This document shows, in pieces, positions 9,338-17,097 of a stretch of DNA of 64,000 nt. The position numbers were made by a program, and so were the translations under genes. Origin of the DNA: Flavobacterium taihuense (GTDB lineage Bacteria; Bacteroidota; Bacteroidia; Flavobacteriales; Flavobacteriaceae); the NCBI RefSeq assembly GCF_019351435.1, contig NZ_JAHWYN010000008.1, positions 191,851 through 255,850 on the forward strand. The letters are read 5' to 3'. The notes under the pieces are model-generated. The model did not search any database and was not told the origin of the DNA. It worked only from the letters and a program-made list of their open reading frames with translations. Every line of letters starts with the position of its first letter. The first letter of the stretch is position 1.

Positions 9338-10231
9338 CTAGTAAAACATATTTTGAATCTTAATATTTCTCGTTTTATCTAAAATTGTTTTGGCCATAAA
9401 AACATAATCAAATACCAATTTTTGAACATCAGTTACTTCTTGAGGGATAAAAAGTAAGACTGGAGACTGAGACTTTTTGGTTGCTAATATTTTCTCATAT
9501 CTATAATTATTGTTTTCAAAATTAAGTCCTTGTATAATTTTAATAAATCGATCATTATTTTCTACATTAAAAAAAAATCGAATCTCAAATCCTTCTCTGA
9601 ACATAACATCTCCAAAGGGAAATAAACTTTTGCAATAAACATATTGTTTAGAACTATTTATTTTAATTTCAGGAAATTTTTCCTGAAACCATTCTTTAAT
9701 TTTTTCTAAATCTATTTCGTTTAAAGGAAAAATGTTTTTTTTCATTTCTTCATTTTCAATCATAACGTCGCTTAAAAGCTCTTTTTCAACTTCCGTTTTT
9801 GTCTCTAAAATATTTTCTCCAATAAATTTTGAGTTCTTTAAATACTTATCTATTAATTTAACTAATTGATTTCGTTCTTTATCTATTTCTGTACTGTAGG
9901 CAAAATCAATAGAATTTATATCTGAATATTGATATAAATTTTGAGAAGATACAATCCCATAGGTGTCATTCAAATAAATTTTGGCATGCAAGTCTTTAAC
10001 AAAAACTATTTTAACATTCAATTGCCTTATAGGTTCTAAATCTTGTTTGACATTTTCCCTAACATAAAAAGTAATTTCTACTTTTCTTTCAATTGCATTT
10101 TTTAAACATCTTTTTAATTTATCCCAATTTTTTATATCAACATAAGGAGATACAATTATTAATTCCTTTTCTGCATCTTCTATCAACGTCATTATTTTAC
10201 CTGAAATTTCCATTACGGGTATAAAAACCAT
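9338..10231 (-). CDS. PLD-like (HKD) domain protein, single HKD motif
   Basis: 297 residues. The N-terminal third is a phospholipase D-like fold with one HKD motif: His82, Lys84, Asp89, then SSQN at 95-98. The remaining ~190 residues have no motif I recognise. Single-HKD proteins act as dimers, usually as nucleases or phosphodiesterases. It is the last gene of the type I RM operon, 35 nt after hsdM, so an accessory defence nuclease is plausible (inference). An internal start at Met7 is equally possible. Confidence 0.65.
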   Translation of the reverse strand: MVFIPVMEISGKIMTLIEDAEKELIIVSPYVDIKNWDKLKRCLKNAIERKVEITFYVRENVKQDLEPIRQLNVKIVFVKDLHAKIYLNDTYGIVSSQNLYQYSDINSIDFAYSTEIDKERNQLVKLIDKYLKNSKFIGENILETKTEVEKELLSDVMIENEEMKKNIFPLNEIDLEKIKEWFQEKFPEIKINSSKQYVYCKSLFPFGDVMFREGFEIRFFFNVENNDRFIKIIQGLNFENNNYRYEKILATKKSQSPVLLFIPQEVTDVQKLVFDYVFMAKTILDKTRNIKIQNMFY

Positions 10232-10266
10232 AAACTATATTTTATAAATTATTATGTCAAATTTTA

Positions 10267-11760
10267 CTATTTCAAACTGGCAATAATTGCTCTAAAACTA
10301 TCCAAACTCGCCTCTATATTCTCCACAATTTCTAATGCCAAAACATCTGGATCCGGTAGATTGTCCAAATCGGCTAGGGATTTGTCTTTAAGCCAAGTGA
10401 TGTCCAGACTTGTTTTATCTCTGGCAATGATTTCATCGTAGGTAAACTTTCTCCAACGCCCTTCTGGGTTGGTCGTTGCATCATACGTTTCCTTGCGTTT
10501 GTGTCTGTTCTCTGGATTGTAGAGCTTTATGAAATCTTTTAAATCACTTAGTTTTAATGGGTTTTTCTTTAAAGTATGGTGCACATTAGTCCTGTAATCG
10601 TACACCCAAGTTTCTTTGGTCCAAACGTCTTTGCTGGATGGTTTTCCGTCAAAAAACAATACGTTGGCTTTTACACCATTGGCATAGAAAATACCGGTTG
10701 GCAGACGAAGAATTGTATGTAAGTCTGTAGTTTCTAATAACTTTTTACGCACTGTTTCACCTACTCCACCTTCAAACAAAACATTATCGGGTAACACCAC
10801 GGCTGCCATTCCGGTTGTTTTCAGCATCGTGCGGATGTGCTGTACAAAGTTCAATTGCTTGTTACTAGTAGTGACCCAAAAATCCTGACGGTTATAGGTC
10901 AAATCTTCTTTCTCTTGTTCGCCATCTTGATTGGTAAAGGTCATGCTGCTTTTTTTACCAAAAGGCGGATTGGCCAAAATATAATCATAACGTGTCCCAG
11001 AATCCGTAATCAGCGAATCATTAGGAGAAATAAAGTTATCCGAATCAATATCACCAATGTTGTGCAAGAACAAATTCATTAGTGCCAAACGTCTGGTACT
11101 GGCCACAATCTCATTCCCGAAAAACGTTTCGTATTTCAAGAATTTATTAGCCTCTTTATCTAAACTTCTATGCTCAACAATCCAGTCATAAGCGGCAAGG
11201 AAAAATCCTCCCGTACCACAAGCTGGATCTGCAATAGTTTTCAAGGGTTCCGGACGCAAACATTCCACCATTGCTTTGATCAAGGGACGGGGAGTGAAGT
11301 ATTGCCCTGCCCCACTCTTGGTGTCCTCGGCATTCTTTTCGAGCAAACCCTCATAGATATCACCTTTGTCTTTCACGCCCATCAAGATCCAGTTCTCGGC
11401 ATTGATAAGGGCAATGAGTTTATACAACTTGGCGGGGTCTTGTATTTTGTTTTGGCTTTTGACAAAAATTTGACCCAAGATGCCTTTTTCTTTGGCCAAT
11501 TCGCGCAACATAATGTTGTAATGAGTTTCTAGTTCTGTACCGCTTTTGGTGGTCAGGGTTTCCCACGCAAACTCTCCAGGAATGGGCATTTCTCTATTGT
11601 GTGGCGGCTTGCTGTATTCATCAGCCATTTTCAGGAACAACAAATACGTTAATTGCTCCAAGTAGTCACCATAGCCCACACCATCATCTCTCAGAGTTTG
11701 ACAAAAGGCCCATACTTTGGAAACTATACTTGAGGTGCTTGCTGATTTTTCTTTGCTCAT
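10267..11760 (-). CDS. hsdM: Type I restriction-modification system, methyltransferase subunit
   Basis: 497 residues. N-terminal HsdM helical domain, then the N6-adenine methyltransferase core with motif I ADPACGTGGFF (about residue 178) and catalytic motif IV NPPFG (about residue 263). It methylates the target adenine together with HsdS and is required for restriction with HsdR. The start is the ATG at 11760, one base after the stop of the HNH gene; the longer frame overlaps that gene. It is unusual that hsdM is separated from hsdS by two unrelated genes (ATPase and HNH) while all share one transcript direction with almost no gaps. Confidence 0.93.
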   Translation of the reverse strand: MSKEKSASTSSIVSKVWAFCQTLRDDGVGYGDYLEQLTYLLFLKMADEYSKPPHNREMPIPGEFAWETLTTKSGTELETHYNIMLRELAKEKGILGQIFVKSQNKIQDPAKLYKLIALINAENWILMGVKDKGDIYEGLLEKNAEDTKSGAGQYFTPRPLIKAMVECLRPEPLKTIADPACGTGGFFLAAYDWIVEHRSLDKEANKFLKYETFFGNEIVASTRRLALMNLFLHNIGDIDSDNFISPNDSLITDSGTRYDYILANPPFGKKSSMTFTNQDGEQEKEDLTYNRQDFWVTTSNKQLNFVQHIRTMLKTTGMAAVVLPDNVLFEGGVGETVRKKLLETTDLHTILRLPTGIFYANGVKANVLFFDGKPSSKDVWTKETWVYDYRTNVHHTLKKNPLKLSDLKDFIKLYNPENRHKRKETYDATTNPEGRWRKFTYDEIIARDKTSLDITWLKDKSLADLDNLPDPDVLALEIVENIEASLDSFRAIIASLK

Positions 11761-11761
11761 T

Positions 11762-12406
11762 TTATTGGTTAATTTGATAAGTTGCACATTCATTCACTAA
11801 TCTTATTAATTCATCATTAGTTAGTGGGTTTATTGTGTCAATTATATGTTGATTTATTCTTTGCATTTGCATTTCAAATGTATGTAATCTAAAGATTTCT
11901 ATTGATGTTAATCCTTCAATTGTGCATCTTTTAATATCAAGGATAGTTCTATCATTGTTAGTATAGAAGATGTGTTGGTCTACATCTTCTATTATTGGAT
12001 GTACGATGCTAAAAATATTTTTTGAATATTTTTTTGAATAGACTACTAATGGATCAAATGCTTTTTTTAAAGTAGAGTTGCAAAAATCACATGAAGGCAA
12101 AAGATTTAATGGATGAAAAGATTGATTTGGATATATTGAATTTGGTAAAAAATGATCTACAGGTTTTCCACTTCGTATAAGCCTTTTGCCACAGTATACA
12201 CACTTAAATTTACTAGATGCTAATAATGATTTAACAACATTATGTTTTATTCTTAAACTACATTGCTCACCATCGTACCATACTCTTTTTTTACTTGAAC
12301 CAAATAATTTTTGGTATTTCCTACCATATTTGCTTCTTAATCTTTTCAATTGATTTTTTTCAGCATTTGTATAATTGTACACAGACTTAATATCTATATT
12401 TATCAT
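11762..12406 (-). CDS. HNH endonuclease, PtuB-like partner of the ATPase
   Basis: 214 residues. A central HNH/Zn-finger: CVYC (about residue 70), DHFLP (about 84), NLLPSCDFCN (about 100-109). This CxxC - DHF - N - CxxCN order is that of Septu PtuB and related nucleases. Flanking helices are basic at the N-terminus (LKRLRSKYGRKYQK). The gene starts 6 nt after the ATPase gene and ends 1 nt before hsdM, so all three are translationally linked. In Septu the ATPase PtuA and the HNH nuclease PtuB form one complex that cleaves nucleic acid on phage infection. Assignment to Septu rests on gene pairing and motif layout, not on a search. Confidence 0.75.
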   Translation of the reverse strand: MINIDIKSVYNYTNAEKNQLKRLRSKYGRKYQKLFGSSKKRVWYDGEQCSLRIKHNVVKSLLASSKFKCVYCGKRLIRSGKPVDHFLPNSIYPNQSFHPLNLLPSCDFCNSTLKKAFDPLVVYSKKYSKNIFSIVHPIIEDVDQHIFYTNNDRTILDIKRCTIEGLTSIEIFRLHTFEMQMQRINQHIIDTINPLTNDELIRLVNECATYQINQ

Positions 12407-12412
12407 GTTCTA

Positions 12413-14224
12413 CTAATTTATCAATTTTACACCTTCATTTATTAAATAAGTTAAAGGATCATTTTTACTAAATTCATGTTTTTTTAACTTATTGATAATT
12501 TCAATAATTTTTTCTTTGTCATTTGATTTTTCTTGTATTAATGATGCTAATAATGTAATATCATATTCAAAATAGTGATTTCTTGTTGTTCTCAAACTAA
12601 ATATCCTATACAAAACCTCTTCTGAGGTCCAACCAAAAGTATTTATATCCTTAGGTAAGTCTACAATAACATTATCATTGCCTTCTTTTTTTAATCCTAT
12701 TATTTTTGAATTTTCGCCTCTTAAATCTGAAATTAAAAAATGCGAATGTGTTGCTAAAATAATATGAGATGTTGCAAATTCGGGTTCTGAAAATAATTCT
12801 CTCAAAAAAGATAAATATTTCATTTGCCAATTTGGATGTAAACTAATTTCAGGTTCATCAATGAATATTAAACTATTTGGTTTAATTGTGGCTAATAATC
12901 CAATCATTGATGAAAAGAAGTGATATTCACCAGAACTACTTTCGGTGAGATTATATTCATCTCCCTTATTTAAATTGATTTCAGGAGCAGAAAGGATTCC
13001 TAATTTTCTTAAATGGTCTAATAATTCATAATTTTCTTTTAAATTAATATAATCATTTTCATCAACAATATTATATTTTATTTTTCTTGCAGAACTTCTG
13101 TCTTGCTTTTTTTCTAGTTTATTTTTGCTGTAGAGGTTGTTGCAAAATGAAATAATTTTGTTCAATAAGATTTCGTCTTTTGATATACTTAAATAATGAT
13201 TTAATTTAAATGGAGGTATTCTTTCACTGTCTTTATATTTGATTTGAATATCATTAAAGTAGTTTTCAAATTGCTTAACATCTAATTCTCCTCTAAAAAA
13301 AAGTGGAGTGTTTAAAGTATAAAATAATATATCAATTGATTTACTAATACCTAAAAAATCTCCAGTTTTAGCGATTCCTTTTTTGAAGACATCTGAATTT
13401 ATTTGGGTTACAATAAACTCAACAGTTTTTCTAACATATGACCTAGTACTTGCAGCTTGAGCAATATTTCTAACTCCCAAATATTTATAAAAAGGAAAAG
13501 TATCACTATCTCTAATAAATGGATATTTATCAGTTAGCATAATAGAATTTGCAACAATAAAGGAAGGAAGTTCAGCCTCCTCAAAAGGGATAAGTTCAGA
13601 ATTTCTATATATTTGAGAAGTATTTTTAAATTTTACTTCACCTATGTCTACAAAATTTGAATATGTGTATATGTTCTCATCAATTGAATATTCTAATTTA
13701 TATTTTCCATCTACGCCATATGATCTTGGGTTAAGTTCTTTATTGTCATAGATGTCTTTAAAAAGTAAAATTATAATTCTAAATAAGTTGCTTTTCCCAG
13801 TACCATTAGAGCCAATAATGACAGTTGAGTAAATTTTATCCTGATCATCTTTATCATCAATAAAATCGTAAATTATTGATGAGTTTTTGCAAACTAAACT
13901 ATTATTATATAATTCTAAACGAATCAGTTTGAAACCATTATTTTTTGTGACCTTATCTTCTTGAATATCTATTAATTTAAACTTTAAGTCAGCTAAATGA
14001 TTCCAAGCAGAGTAGGTGTTAAAATTATTTGGATTTGGGTCTAGCTCTTCTCCGTTAGCATATTTATTTGCAATTGAAATTATATATTTTAAGGGGTAAT
14101 TGATACCCTTATCGTCAACTAAAAAATATCTCTGCCCCTCTCTACCTGCTCTGATGCCTTCTCTGCTGATTTCAGAAATAGCTGCAAGAATGTGTTCTCT
14201 TTCAATGTTATTTGGTATTGCCAT
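12413..14224 (-). CDS. AAA/ABC-type ATPase with ScoMcrA-like N-terminal head, PtuA-like
   Basis: 603 residues. The first ~90 residues (IPNNIEREHILAAI, then NYPLKYIISIANKYANGEEL) resemble the N-terminal head domain of ScoMcrA-type restriction enzymes. An SMC/ABC-type ATPase follows: Walker A GSNGTGKS near 138, signature SSSGE near 428, Walker B FIDEPE near 455, D-loop SLHP, H-loop ATHSH near 490, with a variable middle region between the two halves. It lies 11 nt after hsdS and 6 nt before the HNH gene. The ATPase-HNH pair is Septu-like, but the ScoMcrA head is not part of the PtuA I know and may give it a role in recognising modified DNA (inference). Confidence 0.75.
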   Translation of the reverse strand: MAIPNNIEREHILAAISEISREGIRAGREGQRYFLVDDKGINYPLKYIISIANKYANGEELDPNPNNFNTYSAWNHLADLKFKLIDIQEDKVTKNNGFKLIRLELYNNSLVCKNSSIIYDFIDDKDDQDKIYSTVIIGSNGTGKSNLFRIIILLFKDIYDNKELNPRSYGVDGKYKLEYSIDENIYTYSNFVDIGEVKFKNTSQIYRNSELIPFEEAELPSFIVANSIMLTDKYPFIRDSDTFPFYKYLGVRNIAQAASTRSYVRKTVEFIVTQINSDVFKKGIAKTGDFLGISKSIDILFYTLNTPLFFRGELDVKQFENYFNDIQIKYKDSERIPPFKLNHYLSISKDEILLNKIISFCNNLYSKNKLEKKQDRSSARKIKYNIVDENDYINLKENYELLDHLRKLGILSAPEINLNKGDEYNLTESSSGEYHFFSSMIGLLATIKPNSLIFIDEPEISLHPNWQMKYLSFLRELFSEPEFATSHIILATHSHFLISDLRGENSKIIGLKKEGNDNVIVDLPKDINTFGWTSEEVLYRIFSLRTTRNHYFEYDITLLASLIQEKSNDKEKIIEIINKLKKHEFSKNDPLTYLINEGVKLIN

Positions 14225-14235
14225 ATTTTTATCTT

Positions 14236-15504
14236 TTAAATCAACTCCCCACTAAAAGCCTTTTTCAATATACTCTGCCTCAATGCCTCGGCTTGTAATA
14301 AACTTTGTGTAATACTTTCCTCCATTTTATCCGCAACACTTAAACGGCTTTCTATTTCTTGGACGATTCGATTTTGTTCTTTTAGTGGAGGAAGTAATAA
14401 TGGGTAAGTTTTTAGTTTTGTACCATTTATATTTGATTGATTAACACCAAAACTCCTAACAGAATTTCCATATTTTTTAGCTTCTTTAGAATTTAAATAA
14501 TAAGTGATAAATGCAGCATCAATCAACTCCTCAATTCTGTTTATTCTAATTAAGTAACCCGCAAATATTGCAGGTCTTTCTCCTTTATAAATTGCAGTTT
14601 TTCCAACTAATTCAGCACTATTTGTTCTGTTAAAAAGGACATCATTCTTTTTTAATAAGTACTTTTTAATTTCTAAATCATCATCTGAATATACTAAATC
14701 ATTCCAATCAAATATTCCATTTTGAATATTTCCCATTCTTAATACTGGAACTTTACCTTCTTTTTTAGATTTTGTTCCCGAACCATATTCCACATTATAA
14801 CACACATCTCCAATGGTTACTTTCTCCCATCCCTTCGGCAAAACTCCATCCTTCACTTTCTCATTCGTCAATTTTCCTTCAAAAGCATATTTCAACACAG
14901 ATTGTCTATAGGTTTTGAGTTGCAGTTGTGCGGTTTTTAAATCCTCAATGCCTTTGTCTAACTCGCTAAACAGTTCTTCTATTTTGGAGACGATGGCTTG
15001 TTGAGTTTCGAGTGGGGGAAGTGGAAATTGTATTTCTTCAATTTCAGATTTTCTAACAGATGGAACTGTGGTAGCCTTTGAATAATCTTCTAATTTAACT
15101 GTATTAAAAAAATGATATAAAAATAAATCTTCACAAAGATTATCAATCGCCTTTAGCCCCATCGCATTATTATCAACTATACTAGGCTTTTTAACAATTG
15201 CTCTTCTGTTTAATTTCAAACCTTCACCTATTTTGGCAAATACAATTGTATTAATTGGATATGGCTTTGCTTTTAACTTTAATAAAATATTTTCATCAAT
15301 AAAATTATCACACAATTCTAACAATCTATTTCCAGCTTTTACATTTTTTGAAATATCTCCAACTTTGTAAAATGGATATTCCCCAACTTTATTTCCTTGT
15401 AAATCTTTTGGAAAACCATATCCTTGATGAAATTTTGCTACTTTAGAAAGTGAAACCCATTTCCAATCCTTTGGTAATTTATTATTATGTGTCATTAATG
15501 TCAA
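14236..15504 (-). CDS. hsdS: Type I restriction-modification system, specificity subunit
   Basis: 422 residues with two target-recognition domains (about 10-180 and 225-385), each followed by a conserved helical spacer: PPLETQQAIVSKIEELFSEL in the centre and PPLKEQNRIVQEIESRLS at the C-terminus, ending AFSGELI. This pseudo-symmetric layout is diagnostic for HsdS, each half reading one half of a split DNA target. The start is either Met1 or Met4. It is a single intact copy with no inverted copies nearby, unlike the second hsdS in this window. A 152-nt gap upstream may hold its own promoter. Confidence 0.93.
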   Translation of the reverse strand: MTLMTHNNKLPKDWKWVSLSKVAKFHQGYGFPKDLQGNKVGEYPFYKVGDISKNVKAGNRLLELCDNFIDENILLKLKAKPYPINTIVFAKIGEGLKLNRRAIVKKPSIVDNNAMGLKAIDNLCEDLFLYHFFNTVKLEDYSKATTVPSVRKSEIEEIQFPLPPLETQQAIVSKIEELFSELDKGIEDLKTAQLQLKTYRQSVLKYAFEGKLTNEKVKDGVLPKGWEKVTIGDVCYNVEYGSGTKSKKEGKVPVLRMGNIQNGIFDWNDLVYSDDDLEIKKYLLKKNDVLFNRTNSAELVGKTAIYKGERPAIFAGYLIRINRIEELIDAAFITYYLNSKEAKKYGNSVRSFGVNQSNINGTKLKTYPLLLPPLKEQNRIVQEIESRLSVADKMEESITQSLLQAEALRQSILKKAFSGELI

Positions 15505-15656
15505 ATTGTTAATAATTTTGAGTTACAGTCAAATAAAAAAACTCAATAAAATAAGGAGTTTAAGACTCTTTTTGGTTTTAAAAATTAAACCCAGTCAAAT
15601 AACCGTCAAATAAAATATTGCGGTAAAAAAGAGCGATTTAATTGTTTCGATAAAAC
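15505..15656. promoter_or_regulatory. Gap upstream of hsdS with three GTCAAATAA repeats
   Basis: The 9-mer GTCAAATAA occurs at 15528-15536, 15594-15602 and 15605-15613. The gap separates the toxin-antitoxin pair from hsdS and is the only long one in the operon, so a separate promoter or operator for hsdS and the downstream genes is possible. No clean TAnnTTTG box was found. Confidence 0.35.
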
Positions 15657-16082
15657 TTACTCCACTCTTTCAAAACTCTTTTTAGATGATGCTCGATAGG
15701 CAAATGGAGTTTTGTTCTTCCTTACTATTTTTTTTATATCGTCCCATTCATTGATTAGTTTCTTTACAAAATCCCAATACTGGAAACCACTTTTAGAAGG
15801 GGTGCTGAGGAAGAAAATACCCACGCCAGATTCTTTATACAACTCTCTTTGGTGTTTTTGTAATTGAATATTAAAATCTTGTGTGATTACAATTCCGTTT
15901 TCGGCACCTACTTTTGGTATCCAATCTTCGTCTTGTGCGCCTTGTCCAAAAACTTCTTTGATAGAAAGTACTTCTATCTCGAAACCATCTTTTGCATTTT
16001 GAGGTTGTTGTAAAGCATGTAAACCACGAGCCAATTGACTTGGCATATTTTCGTCGATATAGATTTTGTATTTTCTAACCAT
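15657..16082 (-). CDS. DUF5615/VapC45-type PIN-like toxin
   Basis: 141 residues. It begins with YKIYIDENMPSQLARGL, the first acidic strand of DUF5615 PIN-like proteins, and carries further acidic positions in DEDWIP and GIVITQDFN, the conserved late acidic motif. PIN domains are metal-dependent ribonucleases. The start codon overlaps the stop of the DUF433 gene by one base (TAATG), the usual coupling of an antitoxin-toxin pair. It lies inside the type I RM operon between hsdR and hsdS. Function as a toxin is inferred from family pairing. Confidence 0.75.
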   Translation of the reverse strand: MVRKYKIYIDENMPSQLARGLHALQQPQNAKDGFEIEVLSIKEVFGQGAQDEDWIPKVGAENGIVITQDFNIQLQKHQRELYKESGVGIFFLSTPSKSGFQYWDFVKKLINEWDDIKKIVRKNKTPFAYRASSKKSFERVE

Positions 16083-16753
16083 TAAGCTGCATTTTTATGA
16101 AAAGCTATGGCATCTTTAACCGACTTTAATGGGAGTTCATATATAGAAGCAATAAAAGAAATAGGTTCTTTAGCAAGATACATTCTATAAATAGCCTCTG
16201 ATTGAATACTTGTTCCGTCTAAAACAGGTTGTCCAAACTTTCTATGAGGATCACAAACAACTTTATGGTTCTTGCCCATTGGCCAAAAACGAGAAGCCAA
16301 CATATCATTATCAAAATCTAGATTTTTAAAGAATAGTTTAATAATGTCTAAATTGAATTGTTTACTTCCGTCAAGAGTAATATTTACTCCATCAACTTTA
16401 AAATATACTCTCAAACCATCTGTAGAAATATTGTCTAACACTTCTTTTTTAGCAAAAGGAAAATTAGTTCTAAAATGCTCACCTAGTTCTTTGTGTGCTT
16501 TTAAAACTGCTTTAGTTTTTACTCCTGCTAGTGTAAATTGCATCATTACATAAAACTCGATAAGTGTATGAAAACCTACAGCACGTGTGTTTCCAACTGA
16601 CCAAGAATATTGGTGTTCATAGCATTTTCCTAATTCTCCATCCCAATATTGAGTGATCCACTTGCTAACTTTGTAATAAGGCACACGTAGAATCTGCGCA
16701 ATCTCTTGCGTAGTAAAAACTCCATTGCCCAGTTGTAAATGATTTTCGAACAT
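16082..16753 (-). CDS. DUF433 antitoxin-like protein with N-terminal HTH
   Basis: 223 residues. The N-terminal ~60 residues look like a MerR/HTH reader (FTTQEIAQILRVPYYKVSKWI). The C-terminal ~70 residues form the DUF433 (VapB-type, winged-helix-like) domain with PVLDGTSIQSEAIYRMYLA. DUF433 proteins with an HTH head are partners of DUF5615 PIN-like proteins; here the PIN gene starts in the stop codon of this one. Probably a DNA-binding antitoxin that represses the pair. Whether it also controls the RM operon is unknown. Confidence 0.75.
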   Translation of the reverse strand: MFENHLQLGNGVFTTQEIAQILRVPYYKVSKWITQYWDGELGKCYEHQYSWSVGNTRAVGFHTLIEFYVMMQFTLAGVKTKAVLKAHKELGEHFRTNFPFAKKEVLDNISTDGLRVYFKVDGVNITLDGSKQFNLDIIKLFFKNLDFDNDMLASRFWPMGKNHKVVCDPHRKFGQPVLDGTSIQSEAIYRMYLAKEPISFIASIYELPLKSVKDAIAFHKNAA

Positions 16754-16815
16754 TTCTATATTTAAAGTTGATACAAAATTATACTTTTAAGTCGCTAATA
16801 CCTCTTTTAATTCAA

Positions 16816-17085
16816 CTAAAAATTAGCTGAAATTGTTAACCATTTTTTATAATTCCTATCAATATTTATCCAATATTTAGCAGATGTTGAAAAAAGCATA
16901 GAGAGCTTATTTGCAAATTCTTCTGTGATTGGTTCTTTGCTTTCTAAAACTTTATCAAACTCTTCTTTTGATAGATCTAATTCTTCCAGCAATAAATCAT
17001 TGGTCCAATTTTGCATATTCAATTGTTCTTGAATAAAATAATCGATTCCAAATTTTATTTTTGGCATTGGATTTTCTAACTTCAT
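16816..17085 (-). CDS. HigA-like antitoxin fragment or solitary XRE protein
   Basis: 89 residues. The C-terminal half (EEFANKLSMLFSTSAKYWINIDRNYKKW) matches the end of HigA/VapI-type antitoxins, in which it follows the HTH. The N-terminal half (QNWTNDLLLEELDLSKEEFDKVLESKEPI) is a rather degenerate XRE helix-turn-helix. No HigB-type toxin adjoins it: the neighbours are hsdR 12 nt upstream and the DUF433 gene downstream. It may be a solitary regulator of the operon or a remnant of a toxin-antitoxin module. Start at Met1 or Met7. Confidence 0.6.
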   Translation of the reverse strand: MKLENPMPKIKFGIDYFIQEQLNMQNWTNDLLLEELDLSKEEFDKVLESKEPITEEFANKLSMLFSTSAKYWINIDRNYKKWLTISANF

Positions 17086-17097
17086 AATAATAAATTT

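Noticed and set aside
11762..14224. Retron with PtuAB effectors
   Set aside because: No reverse transcriptase gene or msr/msd-like RNA is present near either ATPase/HNH pair.
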